A stretch of DNA of 64,000 bases from Thermoplasmata archaeon (GTDB lineage Archaea > Thermoplasmatota > Thermoplasmata > Methanomassiliicoccales > Methanomethylophilaceae), in NCBI GenBank assembly GCA_015063165.1, contig SUSZ01000005.1, forward strand, positions 1 through 64,000, read 5' to 3'. The position numbers were made by a program, and so were the translations under genes. Each line of letters opens with the position of its first letter. The stretch's first letter is position 1. Positions 24,906 to 34,109 of the stretch are shown in pieces. A model generated the notes under the pieces. The model saw only the letters and a list, made by a program, of their open reading frames with translations. It was not told the DNA's origin and made no database searches.

Positions 24906-26162
24906 TCAGTACATCTGCTCGGAGCAGAACGGGCAGTACTTGGGGGTCTTGGGAAGTCCCGACAGGTCCTTTCCGCAGTACGGGCAGGTCTTGTAGGTGG
25001 GTGCCTCTCCGGGCGCCGCGGTCGCGGGTCCTCCCTGAGGCTGTGCTCCCGAAGGTGCAGCTCCCCCCTGGGGCTGCGCGCCACCCTGAGGTGCTCCCTG
25101 GGGATATCCGCCCTGAGGAGGGTAGCCACCCTGCGGCGGGTATCCGCCCTGATAGTAGCCCTGCGGGGGATATCCGCCCTGAGGAGGGTAGCCTCCCTGG
25201 TAGTACCCTCCCTGCGGGGGCTGCATTCCGGGTGCGGGCCTGCCGCACATGGAGCAGTACATGTAGGGATACGTGTTGGGCCTGCCGCAGTACGGGCAGA
25301 GCATCTGCTGCTGCTGGGGCTGCTGAGGCTGTTGCTGCTGGCCGCCTCCCTGCTGTCCCTGGAGCTGCTGGAACATCTGGGGGAACAGGAGCATTCCGGT
25401 TCCGACCGCCGCTCCTCCTTCGGAGTTTCCGATCGCGTCTGCCATTCTGTCCATGACTTCATACCTCTTGAACGCCTCTCCGTTTGCGCTGCTGAACTGG
25501 AGATACTCGAAGATCTTCTTCTGGTCCTCCTCGGTGGTCCTCAGGTCGGCGATCTTCAGAGCGAGGAGCTCGATACCCCTCTGGGTGAAGTACTGCTCGA
25601 TCTTGACCTTGGTCTTGGTCGAGGCCTCCTCCAGCTTTCCATAGATGTCCATGTAGTGCTGGGACGTGAGCTGCTGGGTGATCTGCTCGTTTATGAAGCT
25701 CTTCATGAAGGCGTTGACGTCTCCGGTGGTGTACGCCTTGAGCCCTCCGAGGACCTGGGTGAAGAACACGGGGACATCGCTGACGCGGAACTGGTAGTCT
25801 CCGTTCGCCATCAGAGTGATGGGGACCTCGTATCCCTCGGCGGCCTTGACCATTCCGCGGATTCCCCATTTTCCGTTGAACATCTTCAGGGAGACGTAGA
25901 TGACCTGGATCTTGAACGGGGTCTCCTTGTATCCCAGAGCGAGGTTGTAGAGTTTGGTGAGCCAGGGGATGTTCATCGAGGTGATGAGGTGCCTTCCGGG
26001 TTCCAGGACTCCCTGAAGCTGTCCGTCCCTGACGAAGATGGCCACAGCGTGCTCGGGGACGGTGACGGAGGACAGGGTCCTCAGGTCGTCGTGCTCGAAG
26101 CAGTAGACGATGTCGTCGGGCCCCTGGGAGGACCATGTGATGACGTTGGTGTTCGTCGCCAT
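24906..26162 (-). CDS. SPFH-domain protein with C-terminal zinc ribbons (YdjI-like)
   Basis: About 418 aa. The N-terminal half is an SPFH/band-7 domain of the virion-core-protein-like group (VPEHAVAIFVRDGQLQGVLEPGRH, LITSMNIPW, FKIQVIYVSLK). A coiled helix follows (YGKLEEASTKTKVKIEQYF), then a Gln-rich linker. A zinc ribbon (CPYCGRPN ... CSMCGRP), a low-complexity GGYPPQ repeat region of about 70 residues and a final zinc ribbon (CPYCGKDLS ... CPFCSEQ) complete it. Bacterial YdjI-type SPFH proteins recruit PspA-like proteins to stressed membranes. Last gene of a five-gene operon. ATG 26162 is used; GTG 26168 overlaps the previous stop. The Pro/Gly/Gln/Tyr repeats are unusual and likely disordered. 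Confidence 0.8.
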   Translation of the reverse strand: MATNTNVITWSSQGPDDIVYCFEHDDLRTLSSVTVPEHAVAIFVRDGQLQGVLEPGRHLITSMNIPWLTKLYNLALGYKETPFKIQVIYVSLKMFNGKWGIRGMVKAAEGYEVPITLMANGDYQFRVSDVPVFFTQVLGGLKAYTTGDVNAFMKSFINEQITQQLTSQHYMDIYGKLEEASTKTKVKIEQYFTQRGIELLALKIADLRTTEEDQKKIFEYLQFSSANGEAFKRYEVMDRMADAIGNSEGGAAVGTGMLLFPQMFQQLQGQQGGGQQQQPQQPQQQQMLCPYCGRPNTYPYMYCSMCGRPAPGMQPPQGGYYQGGYPPQGGYPPQGYYQGGYPPQGGYPPQGGYPQGAPQGGAQPQGGAAPSGAQPQGGPATAAPGEAPTYKTCPYCGKDLSGLPKTPKYCPFCSEQMY

Positions 26163-26164
26163 GC

Positions 26165-26707
26165 TCACTCAGCCCCCTCGGTCTGGAAGCCTTTCATGAT
26201 GGCCTCCCTCTGGTTGTAGTCCTCGAGCATGTCGTCGATACACCTCTCGTACTTGCGGAGGTCCTTCCTCGCGAGGGTGCCCTCGTCGACCATGTCCAGG
26301 ATCTTCTCGGTGGCCTCCCTCATGGCCTGGATGTCGTCGAGGATCTTGGCGTCCCACGACATGACCCTGTCCAGGTCGTCCTCGAGTATCTTGACGGAGT
26401 CGTGGAACGCGGAGTACCCGTTCACGGCTTTCTTGATGTCGATGTCGTACTTGTCCACCTTGGTCCTTATCCTCTCTATATCCATCATCAGGTCGAAGTC
26501 GTCGATCAGGCCCCTCTGTATCTCGGCCAGGTCGGCTTTCGCTCCCTGTATGGTGCGGGACAGCTCCTGCCTCACGGCCCTGTCAGCGTCCCTGCGCAGG
26601 TTCTTCTCTTTATATCCCTTGTATCCGGGGATATACATCTTGATCTTCTCGAAGAGCCCCATGTCGCTCTTCATCTTCGATTTCACAGTTGTATCCAATT
26701 CCGACAT
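26165..26707 (-). CDS. Coiled-coil protein of the SPFH operon
   Basis: About 180 aa, highly charged and helical throughout, no membrane segment. The N-terminal part LFEKIKMYIPGYKGYKEKNLRRDADRAVR is distinctive; the rest is long heptad-like helix (RGLIDDFDLMMDIERIRTK, KILEDDLDRVMSWDAKIL). Size and composition recall PspA/ESCRT-III-like coiled-coil proteins, but I see no direct PspA signature, so that link is inferred from context. Starts at ATG 26707; stops two bases before the SPFH ATG. Confidence 0.75.
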   Translation of the reverse strand: MSELDTTVKSKMKSDMGLFEKIKMYIPGYKGYKEKNLRRDADRAVRQELSRTIQGAKADLAEIQRGLIDDFDLMMDIERIRTKVDKYDIDIKKAVNGYSAFHDSVKILEDDLDRVMSWDAKILDDIQAMREATEKILDMVDEGTLARKDLRKYERCIDDMLEDYNQREAIMKGFQTEGAE

Positions 26708-26711
26708 GTTA

Positions 26712-27074
26712 TCACGCATTCCTGTTCTTTACCGCCATCACTATTCCGGTGATCGCTATTATCGCTATGAAGACAGCCACGGTGATGAGGACGTTGCCGG
26801 TGTAGCTCTGGACGAGCCCGGCTATTCCGATTCCCGCGAGTATTATACCTCCGACCATCGTCGAGTCGCCGTACGAGGCCCCAAAGTTCTTGTTCTCCTT
26901 TCCAGCCCCCCTGATCACGGAGGATATCGCTAGGAACAGGCCGAACACTATCAGTATAGCCCATACGACGTCGAGCACTTGGCCCGTGGTCAGGAAGATT
27001 ATTATTCCGAGCACTATCGACAGCAGGAATGCTCCTGCGGTGATGGCGCCCCAAGTATTGCCGTTCATGGCCAT
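26712..27074 (-). CDS. Small four-helix integral membrane protein
   Basis: 120 aa with four hydrophobic helices (AGAFLLSIVLGIIIFL, VVWAILIVFGLFLAISSVI, GGIILAGIGIAGLV, LITVAVFIAIIAITGIVMAV) and a short cytoplasmic-like loop KENKNFGASYGDS. No family recognised. It fits the place of the membrane component in YdjGHI-type operons. Spacing to neighbours is 12 bases upstream and 4 downstream, so co-transcribed. Confidence 0.75.
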   Translation of the reverse strand: MAMNGNTWGAITAGAFLLSIVLGIIIFLTTGQVLDVVWAILIVFGLFLAISSVIRGAGKENKNFGASYGDSTMVGGIILAGIGIAGLVQSYTGNVLITVAVFIAIIAITGIVMAVKNRNA

Positions 27075-27086
27075 TCTATCACTCTC

Positions 27087-28628
27087 TCAGATTATGACTA
27101 TTCCTTTGGCCCCAAGCGCGCTGACGACCTTAGGGGTGAGGTTCCCGAACGCTTTGGGAAGCGATATCGAGTCCCCGTTGAGGTTGCACGGTATGTAGAC
27201 CAGCTTCTTGACTAACGGTTTGCTAAGCTTCAGTTTGGAGTGGGATGACGAGCACTGTTTGAGGTACTCTTCGACCAGCTTCGTGGCCTCTGTCTTCGTG
27301 CTGAGCGGGATCACAATCTTTCTAGTCCCTGGGGAATTGTTGGCGGCGGAATCGGCGAGGGTTCCGATCCCCGCTCCTCCGCTGATGCTGTTCTCCTGTC
27401 CTTTGATCTTGGTCAGTATGGATGCTTCCGGGGCGGCGGCGAAGATGTCCGTGAGCCCCGTGCGGGGGTTGGAAAGCGCGGTCTCGGAAACCGTGAACGT
27501 CGCGGGGATGAGGAGGTCCTCCGTCACCTCGACGCTCTTCTTCGAGAACAGGGCGCCAGTGGTGAAGCTGTACTTCAGGTCGACGTCCCAGAACGGATAG
27601 AGGAGGTTCCCGTCCCCTGCGCATACGGGCAGGGTGCCGGAGCTCCTGGCGTCCATTATGCTCTCTATCCAGGAGAACATCTCGACGTCCCTCTCCTTCT
27701 TGTCCAGAAGGTAGTCCCATTTGGGGTTCTTCGGATACTTGAGGCTGCTGACGTCGTTCAGGATGTTCAGCAGCTGCAGGGGGTCTGAAGACGTCTGCTG
27801 CGCCATCTCGGCGATGTGCAGGAGGGTCTTGGACTGGGAGATCTCGACGTCCACGGCGCGTATCATGACCGCCATGGTGGGGCTCTTGAAGAGCTCCTTC
27901 TTCGCTTCCTCGAGGGCTTTCACCCCTCTCTCGGCCTTGACTATGCAGTCCACGGCGTTGCCGTTCAGGACGTAGTCGGATGCGAAGCACACCTCGACGA
28001 GGGCGTTCAGCCTCTTGACGAAGGGCTCGTACCCTTGGCATTTGGACATGTTGTTGGCCGCTTCGGTGAAGTTGTTGGCCATGAGGGCGAACCTTCCCGG
28101 AGTGGTGTCCGTGAGGAGCTTGGAGTTGTTGGCTATGAGCGCGTAAGCCGCGGAGATGCTCTCCGCCTCGGCGATCTTGGGCTTGTTCTCCTGGTCCATC
28201 GCCAGGGCCTCGATGCTCTTCAGCTTGGCGTTGAACTCGAAAGCCTGCTTGGAGCTGCGTTTCGCCCTCAGGGGATCCCCTTTGTTGAAGGGCAGCACTA
28301 TGAGCGGCGAGCTGATGAGCGAGTTCATGTCCAGGCGGAACTCCCTGATCTCGGGCTCCACCATCGGCTTCACGTTCGTCATGTAGATGTTGTACCTGGC
28401 GATGGGGTCCACGTTGTCCATCGAGGCCCCGGCGTAACCCATAGGCATGGCCTTGCTCATCCAGGACTTTATCTCGCCCATCATCTGATCCATGTAAGCC
28501 TTGGCGTCTATGCGCTGCTGGCTGGTTCCGCAGTACTGGCAGGTGACGAACTTCGCGTCAGACTGGACATCCTTGGCGTCCAGCGGGGCTCCGCAGTTCT
28601 TGCACCTGAGCTCGACCATATCGTCCAT
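27087..28628 (-). CDS. Zinc-ribbon protein of the SPFH operon (513 aa)
   Basis: An N-terminal TFIIB-like zinc ribbon (CKNCGAPLDA ... CQYCGTSQQ) is followed by a long alpha-helical region and a C-terminal alpha/beta part. The C-terminal part includes YPFWDVDLKYSFTTGALF, a pattern seen in bacterial zinc-ribbon membrane-stress proteins. No signal peptide or membrane helix. Role unknown. The zinc ribbon plus neighbours resembles YdjG-like proteins. ATG 28628 lies one base after the preceding gene's stop. Confidence 0.72.
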   Translation of the reverse strand: MDDMVELRCKNCGAPLDAKDVQSDAKFVTCQYCGTSQQRIDAKAYMDQMMGEIKSWMSKAMPMGYAGASMDNVDPIARYNIYMTNVKPMVEPEIREFRLDMNSLISSPLIVLPFNKGDPLRAKRSSKQAFEFNAKLKSIEALAMDQENKPKIAEAESISAAYALIANNSKLLTDTTPGRFALMANNFTEAANNMSKCQGYEPFVKRLNALVEVCFASDYVLNGNAVDCIVKAERGVKALEEAKKELFKSPTMAVMIRAVDVEISQSKTLLHIAEMAQQTSSDPLQLLNILNDVSSLKYPKNPKWDYLLDKKERDVEMFSWIESIMDARSSGTLPVCAGDGNLLYPFWDVDLKYSFTTGALFSKKSVEVTEDLLIPATFTVSETALSNPRTGLTDIFAAAPEASILTKIKGQENSISGGAGIGTLADSAANNSPGTRKIVIPLSTKTEATKLVEEYLKQCSSSHSKLKLSKPLVKKLVYIPCNLNGDSISLPKAFGNLTPKVVSALGAKGIVII

Positions 28629-28629
28629 A

Positions 28630-29574
28630 TCAGTTCGACCTCATCATCCTGAGCGTGCTGATCTCTCTCTGGAGAGCAGCGATCTCGGCCTGGAGCCTGG
28701 CCTCGGTGGCGCGCAGCTCGGCCATAGCCTTCTGGTGGTATCCCAGGGCTATCTCGTTCGCACGGTTGGACACTCCGGAGTAGCAGGCGCGGCAGATGTA
28801 GATGTGCTTGTTGTCCGGGGCCCTGTTCTTGTTGGTGCCCTCGTCCTCGCTCTCCAAAGCGAGAGCAGGGGAGATGTCCGCGGGGGCGGAATAGAAGTGG
28901 ATTCCCTCTCCGGACGCGATCCTGTTGCAAATCCAGCATCTGCAGGTGTTTCCGTACGCCCTGACCCTGGCCTCGTTCGCGCTTCCGCTCTGGCCGTTCT
29001 GCTGGCGGTAGCCCATCGCGATCTGCTCGTACTCGGCCGCCTGCGAAGGGCTCTCCCACACGACCGAATCGGACAGCGCCTCGTACGACACCGCCATCAG
29101 GTTGAAGAACTCGGTGGTTCCGGTCACGGTGGTGTCGTTGTTGAAAATCTCCTGGATGACCAGGTGCTCGTTTCCGATCTTCTCCTGGAAGTCCTGGGCA
29201 AGGGTCTGCAGGTTGGAAGAGACCGCTTCGAGGTCCTTCTTCTGGGCCCTCTGGTTGAGGAGCCCAACCTTCCTGTAGGTGAGCTCGGCTTCTGTAAGGA
29301 GCGGATCGCGCATGATGTGGGTCAGACCGAAATCCAGCTCGTCCGCCTTCAGCGCTTTCAGCTTGTTCACCAGGTTAGCGTATACCTGGGGATCGTCCAG
29401 CCTCCCCATCATGTCTATGAGCGCGACCTGTACCGCAGCTATGTCGTCCTCTCCTCCTTCCTTGTCTATCGACTTCTGGAGCACGTTGCGTGCTTTGGAG
29501 AACTCTCCACGTTTTATGAGCTCGTTGCCTTGCTCGTATAGGTCGTCTCCGTTCTTGAACAGCTTGAAAGCCAT
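28630..29574 (-). CDS. Helical (TPR-like) protein with Cys4 zinc site
   Basis: 314 aa, first gene of the SPFH operon. Residues about 8-60 look like a TPR pair (LYEQGNELIKRGEFSKARNVLQKSI). A long helical region follows, then a Cys4 site (CRCWICNRIASGEGIHFYS ... YICRACYSGVSN), and a C-terminal coiled coil (ARLQAEIAALQREISTLR). Likely a cytoplasmic scaffold; function unknown. Its ATG at 29574 is the only good start. Upstream lies a 240-bp gap shared with the divergent glnN. Confidence 0.72.
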   Translation of the reverse strand: MAFKLFKNGDDLYEQGNELIKRGEFSKARNVLQKSIDKEGGEDDIAAVQVALIDMMGRLDDPQVYANLVNKLKALKADELDFGLTHIMRDPLLTEAELTYRKVGLLNQRAQKKDLEAVSSNLQTLAQDFQEKIGNEHLVIQEIFNNDTTVTGTTEFFNLMAVSYEALSDSVVWESPSQAAEYEQIAMGYRQQNGQSGSANEARVRAYGNTCRCWICNRIASGEGIHFYSAPADISPALALESEDEGTNKNRAPDNKHIYICRACYSGVSNRANEIALGYHQKAMAELRATEARLQAEIAALQREISTLRMMRSN

Positions 29575-29783
29575 TACTCTTCACCCGGCCGTATATATCG
29601 TCGTGCAATAAAAAAACAATCTCTCTTACAGTTATAATATGACAAGGGGATTTCCCCTGTTTTTCATCATCAGTGTCTTAAAGTATCCTTGATTCGCAGA
29701 TATTCATTTTCTATTTTTGAAATAAGTAGACAAATGTCTAATCAACGAACTAACAACCAATTATTTCATCTTCTAACACGAAA

Positions 29784-29811
29784 GATTTATAATGATGCAT
29801 AGTACAATGCA
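29784..29811 (+). promoter_or_regulatory. glnN promoter with palindrome between TATA box and start
   Basis: The TATA box GATTTATAAT (about 29784-29793) lies about 25-30 bases before ATG 29817, so the transcript should be leaderless or nearly so. Between them sits TGCATAGTACAATGCA (29796-29811), a 16-base inverted repeat with one mismatched pair, ideally placed for a nitrogen-responsive repressor. It does not match the GGAA-N6-TTCC NrpR operator. Confidence 0.55.
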
Positions 29812-29816
29812 CCATC

Positions 29817-32000
29817 ATGGTAAACAGCAGGTTCAGAGCGGTCGAGGAGGCATTCGCCAAAGAAGCTGTCGTAGCGGAGCCCCCTGCCCCGGCAACCTCG
29901 GACTATTACGGATGCAACGTCTTCAACAGGAAGAACATGAGGAAGTACCTCTCCTCCGAGATCAGGCAGAAGGTGTACGAGTCCATAGAAAAGGGCGTCA
30001 CCCTGGAGAGGGACGTGGCCGAGCAGGTCGCGGTCGGCATGAAGCGCTGGGCCCAGGACATGGGGGCCACGCATTACACCCACTGGTTCCAGCCTCTCAC
30101 CGGAGGCACCGCCGAGAAGCACGACTCCTTCGCCGACCCTTACGGGAAGGGCGAGTCTATAGAGGTCTTCTCCGGGAAGATCCTTTGCCAGCAGGAGTCC
30201 GACGCGTCCTCTTTCCCGAACGGAGGGCTGAGGAACACCTTCGAGGCCAGAGGGTACACCGCCTGGGACCCGTCGTCGCCTGCTTTCGTCATGGGGGACC
30301 GCCTGTGCATCCCCACCGTATTCATCTCATACACCAGGGAGGCTCTCGACTACAAGACCCCTCTTCTGAAGTCGGAGGTCGCTATAGCGGACGCTGTGAC
30401 GGACGTCCTGAAGTATTTCGGCATAGAGAACGACCGCGTGTTCTCCTATCTCGGATGGGAGCAGGAGTACTTCCTCGTGGATTCGTCCCTGTACGCGGAG
30501 CGCCCGGACCTGATAATGGCCGAGAGGACGCTCATAGGTCACAGCTCGGCCAGGAACCAGCAGCTTGAGGACCACTACTTCGGGTCGATCCCCGCCAGGG
30601 TCCTGGAGTTCATGAAGGACCTGGAGTTCGAGTGCTATAAGCTCGGGATCCCGGTCAAGACCAGGCACAACGAGGTCGCTCCGAACCAGTTCGAGATCGC
30701 TCCGGTCTACGAGCAGGCGAACATAGCGATAGATCACAACCTCCTGCTGATGTCCCTGATGAGGACCGTCGCCGACAAGCACGGGTTCAGGGTCCTTCTG
30801 CACGAGAAGCCCTTCGCCGGAGTGAACGGTTCTGGGAAGCACTGCAACTGGTCTATCGGGACGGAGTCCGGCATAGGGTTGCTGTCCCCCGGCAAGACCG
30901 ACCTGGAGAACCTCAGGTTCCTGACGTTCATGGCGAACGTGCTGAAGGCGGTCTACGACAACAACGCGCTGCTCAAGGCCAGCATCCTCACGGCTTCCAA
31001 CGCCCACAGGCTGGGAGCGAACGAGGCCCCTCCCGCGATCATCTCGTCCTTCCTCGGGACCCAGGTCACGGAGGCGTTCAACGAGCTCCTGAGCTCCAGG
31101 GACATGGTCAAGCTCAAGGGGAAGGTCGGATACAGCCTCGGAATCCCCCAGATCCCGGGGCTGTTCATGGACAACACCGACAGGAACAGGACCTCTCCGT
31201 TCGCGTTCACCGGGAACAGGTTCGAGCTCAGGGCAGTGGGCTCGTCCGCGAACTGCTCCAGCGCGGTATGCGTGCTGAACACCATCACCGCCTACCAGCT
31301 CAAGAGGTACAAGGAGAACGTCGACAGGAGGGTCGCCAACGGCACCCCCGTGATGAAGGCCCTCCTGGACGAGACCCGCGAGACCTACAGGGCATGCCAG
31401 AAGATCTGCTTCGACGGGAACGGGTACTCCGAGGAGTGGAAGGCCGAGGCGGCGAAGCGCGGCCTGGACTGCGAGACCAGCCCCCCGCTCGCCTACGACG
31501 TGCTCGCTTCGCCCCGCACCATCGAGGTCTACAAGGACACCGGCGTCATGACCGAGGTCGAGCTCAAGGCCAGGAGCGAGATAGACTGGGAGATCTACAG
31601 CAAGAAGATCGAGATCGAGGCCAGGGTCCTCGCCGACCTGACCGCGAACCACATCCTCCCTGTAGCCACCAGGTACCAGTCGGTGCTGCTGGACAACGTA
31701 TCCAAGATGAAGGAGATCTTCGACGGGGAGGAGTACAGCGTTGTAGCGGCGGGAGAGATCCAGATCATCAAGGACATCGCGATGCACATCAGCAAGGCCA
31801 GGAACCTCGCCGACGGCATGGAGGCCGATGTGGACGAGATCTGCGAGATCGAGGAGGAGCGCGCCAAGGCCATAGCCTTCCACGACAGGGTGGTCCCCTA
31901 CATGGAGAAGGTAAGGGTCCACGTGGACGCCCTCGAGATGATAGTGGACGACCAGATGTGGCCCCTGCCCAAGTACAGGGAGCTCCTGTTCATCCGCTGA
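29817..32000 (+). CDS. glnN: Glutamine synthetase type III
   Basis: 727 aa, the length of GSIII enzymes and far longer than GSI (about 450). It contains THWFQPLTGGTAEKHDSF, GWEQEYFLVD, KTRHNEVAPNQFEIAPV and VNGSGKHCNWSIGT, all GSIII signatures around the metal and glutamate sites, and a C-terminal helical extension. It makes glutamine from glutamate, ammonia and ATP. GSIII is mostly bacterial (Bacteroidetes, Clostridia, cyanobacteria), so transfer into this lineage is likely. Single-gene unit with a probable operator and a strong terminator. Confidence 0.96.
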   Translation: MVNSRFRAVEEAFAKEAVVAEPPAPATSDYYGCNVFNRKNMRKYLSSEIRQKVYESIEKGVTLERDVAEQVAVGMKRWAQDMGATHYTHWFQPLTGGTAEKHDSFADPYGKGESIEVFSGKILCQQESDASSFPNGGLRNTFEARGYTAWDPSSPAFVMGDRLCIPTVFISYTREALDYKTPLLKSEVAIADAVTDVLKYFGIENDRVFSYLGWEQEYFLVDSSLYAERPDLIMAERTLIGHSSARNQQLEDHYFGSIPARVLEFMKDLEFECYKLGIPVKTRHNEVAPNQFEIAPVYEQANIAIDHNLLLMSLMRTVADKHGFRVLLHEKPFAGVNGSGKHCNWSIGTESGIGLLSPGKTDLENLRFLTFMANVLKAVYDNNALLKASILTASNAHRLGANEAPPAIISSFLGTQVTEAFNELLSSRDMVKLKGKVGYSLGIPQIPGLFMDNTDRNRTSPFAFTGNRFELRAVGSSANCSSAVCVLNTITAYQLKRYKENVDRRVANGTPVMKALLDETRETYRACQKICFDGNGYSEEWKAEAAKRGLDCETSPPLAYDVLASPRTIEVYKDTGVMTEVELKARSEIDWEIYSKKIEIEARVLADLTANHILPVATRYQSVLLDNVSKMKEIFDGEEYSVVAAGEIQIIKDIAMHISKARNLADGMEADVDEICEIEEERAKAIAFHDRVVPYMEKVRVHVDALEMIVDDQMWPLPKYRELLFIR

Positions 32001-32010
32001 TAAACACATT

Positions 32011-32043
32011 CCTGCGAGGATCTCTGTCCCCGCAGGTTTTTTT
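32011..32043 (+). terminator. Terminator of glnN
   Basis: CCTGCG ... CGCAGG stem followed directly by TTTTTTT, ten bases after the glnN stop. Confidence 0.65.
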
Positions 32044-32098
32044 ATAGTTTGAAGAAAAGGCGGCTGCGGTTCATCCGTTCCCCGCAGTCGTTTCGCGA

Positions 32099-34006
32099 TC
32101 ATACGAACTTGCAGTACAGCGTCGTGTCCTTGGTCACGTTGTCGAGCTCGATCTCGGTCCAGAACAGGCTGGTCCTCTCCAGGCTCAGCTTGCCGTCGTC
32201 GTAAGGCGCGTAGTAGTAGGTTCCGTTCTTGGAGTAGGACACTCCGAGGGTCCTCATCATGTCCCTTCCGAAGTGGGTAACGTAGTGCTTGAAGCTGTCC
32301 CCGTTGTCCACCGTGTACTCCTCCTTGTATCCGTCGCTGTCCACGATGGTCACGGTGTACTGCTTCTCCTTCGTGACGGTCCAGTGGGCGTACAGCGTGA
32401 GGTCGCCCTTGATCGTCGTGTTGAAGTTGAACTCGCTTCCTCCGGTCTTCTTCGTGAACCATCCGTCGAACTTGTATCCGTACCTGGACGGGTCGGAGGG
32501 CTTGGAGACCTTGGAGCCGGACTCCACGGTCTCGGTGTGGCTGGGGTATCCCCCGTTGGCGTCGAAGGTGACGGTGTAGCTCTTGTAGACGTCGGAGTAC
32601 CAGTGGGCGTACAGCGTGAAGCTCGCGGTCACAGGGGTGGTGAAGTCGAACTTCTCCCCGCCGGATGCCATTGTGTACCATCCGAGGAACCTGTACCCGG
32701 CCCTTGTGGGGTCTGCCGGCGCGACGGCGCAGTCTCCGGACTTGACGACCTCGGAGGTGTTGGGCGTTCCTCTGTTGGCATCGAAGGTGACCCTGTAGCT
32801 TTGGGTCTGGATGGCCCATTGGGCGTACAGCGTGACGTTGGAGGTCACGGGGCTGTCGAAGACGAACCTGCTTCCGCCCTCGGCGGCGGTGTACCATCCG
32901 ATGAACTTGTATCCGGATCTGGTGGGGGACGTGGGCACGGGCGCGTACTCGCCGGGGTTGACGGTAGCGGTCGTGCTTGGAGACCCTCCGTTGGCGTTGT
33001 AGGTGATCGTGCATATCTTGCTGGGGCTGCTGGAGGCCCAGTGGGCGTACAGGGTCAGATCGCCGGTGACCGCGCTGTTGAAGTTGTACTCGTCGCCGCC
33101 GGCCGCCGCGGTGTACCATCCCTGGAACTTGTATCCGGACCTGGTGGGCTCGGCAGGGACGGTCGCCTTCTCTCCGCTCTTGACGGTCTGGGTGCTGTCG
33201 GGGACTCCTCCGTTGGCGACGAACATCACGGTGTAGGTCTGTTCGGAAGGAACGGCCGTCCAGCGGGCGTACAGGGTGATGTCGGAGGTGATCGTGTTGT
33301 TGAAGCTGAACTCGGTTCCTCCGGTGGCAGCGGTGTACCATCCGTCGAATGTGTAGCCGGGCCTGACGGGGGTCGTCGGCACGGACACATGCTCGCCGGA
33401 GCTGACCTTGTATGTGGTGCTGGGGGACCCTCCGTTGGCGTTGAACGTCACGGTGCAGGTCTTGACATCGGAGTTCTTTATCCAGTGGGCGTACAGGGTG
33501 AATCCCGAGGTCACAGGCGTAGAGAAGCTGTACTGCTCCCCTCCGGCTGCCGCGGTGTACCATCCGAGGAACTTGTATCCTGTCTTCGTGGGATCCCCGG
33601 GGGGAGTGAGGAGGCTGCCCGAGCTCACCATCTGGTAGAAGTTGTTGGATCCTCCGTTGGTGTTGAAATCCACCCTGTAGCTGATGGACGAGTCGGGGGA
33701 CCAATGGGCGTACAGCGTCCTGTTGCTGGTTATCCCCGTATTGAAGTCGAACTTCTCTCCTCCGGTCGCCGCGGTGTACCATCCGAGGAACTTGTATCCG
33801 TTCTTCGTGGTCGTGGGCTCGGCGAGCTTCGCGCCCTTCTTGACGGTCTGGCTGGGTACGTAGGAGCCGTTATCGGTGTCGAACGACACAGTAAACGTCT
33901 CGTCACTCCCGTTGTCGTTGGACCCGCCTGCGAGCAGGAGAGCCGCGGCGATGACGACGATCACGGCAGCGATGGCGATGATCGCCGCGATGTAGGTGTT
34001 TTTCAT
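32099..34006 (-). CDS. Membrane-anchored protein with seven InlB B-repeats
   Basis: About 635 aa. An N-terminal anchor (MKNTYIAAIIAIAAVIVVIAAALLLAGG) with acidic linker is followed by seven tandem Listeria-Bacteroides (InlB B/flg_new) repeats of about 70 residues. Their pattern is YTVTFDANGG ... GYKFLGWYTAA.GG ... TLYAHW. A unique domain of about 80 residues closes the protein (TVTIVDSDGYKEEYTVDNG ... DTTLYCKFV). Extracellular, adhesin-like. The repeats are similar at DNA level, so repeat number could change by recombination. ATG 34006 is preferred over 34015. Intact, unlike the two LRR surface genes nearby. Confidence 0.85.
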   Translation of the reverse strand: MKNTYIAAIIAIAAVIVVIAAALLLAGGSNDNGSDETFTVSFDTDNGSYVPSQTVKKGAKLAEPTTTKNGYKFLGWYTAATGGEKFDFNTGITSNRTLYAHWSPDSSISYRVDFNTNGGSNNFYQMVSSGSLLTPPGDPTKTGYKFLGWYTAAAGGEQYSFSTPVTSGFTLYAHWIKNSDVKTCTVTFNANGGSPSTTYKVSSGEHVSVPTTPVRPGYTFDGWYTAATGGTEFSFNNTITSDITLYARWTAVPSEQTYTVMFVANGGVPDSTQTVKSGEKATVPAEPTRSGYKFQGWYTAAAGGDEYNFNSAVTGDLTLYAHWASSSPSKICTITYNANGGSPSTTATVNPGEYAPVPTSPTRSGYKFIGWYTAAEGGSRFVFDSPVTSNVTLYAQWAIQTQSYRVTFDANRGTPNTSEVVKSGDCAVAPADPTRAGYRFLGWYTMASGGEKFDFTTPVTASFTLYAHWYSDVYKSYTVTFDANGGYPSHTETVESGSKVSKPSDPSRYGYKFDGWFTKKTGGSEFNFNTTIKGDLTLYAHWTVTKEKQYTVTIVDSDGYKEEYTVDNGDSFKHYVTHFGRDMMRTLGVSYSKNGTYYYAPYDDGKLSLERTSLFWTEIELDNVTKDTTLYCKFV

Positions 34007-34109
34007 GATAATCACTTCTTGAAGAGACCTGGAACGTACGGTCTCGGGCCTGTTCTCTTGGGCGAGCAGGCCTCTACGCGTGCGGTATCTTGGTTGCGGT
34101 TTTAACCAT

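Noticed and set aside
30327-33782. 1151-aa minus-strand ORF
   Set aside because: Arg/Gly/Asp/Leu-rich shadow of glnN and the InlB-repeat gene; no family motif and the other strand is clearly coding.
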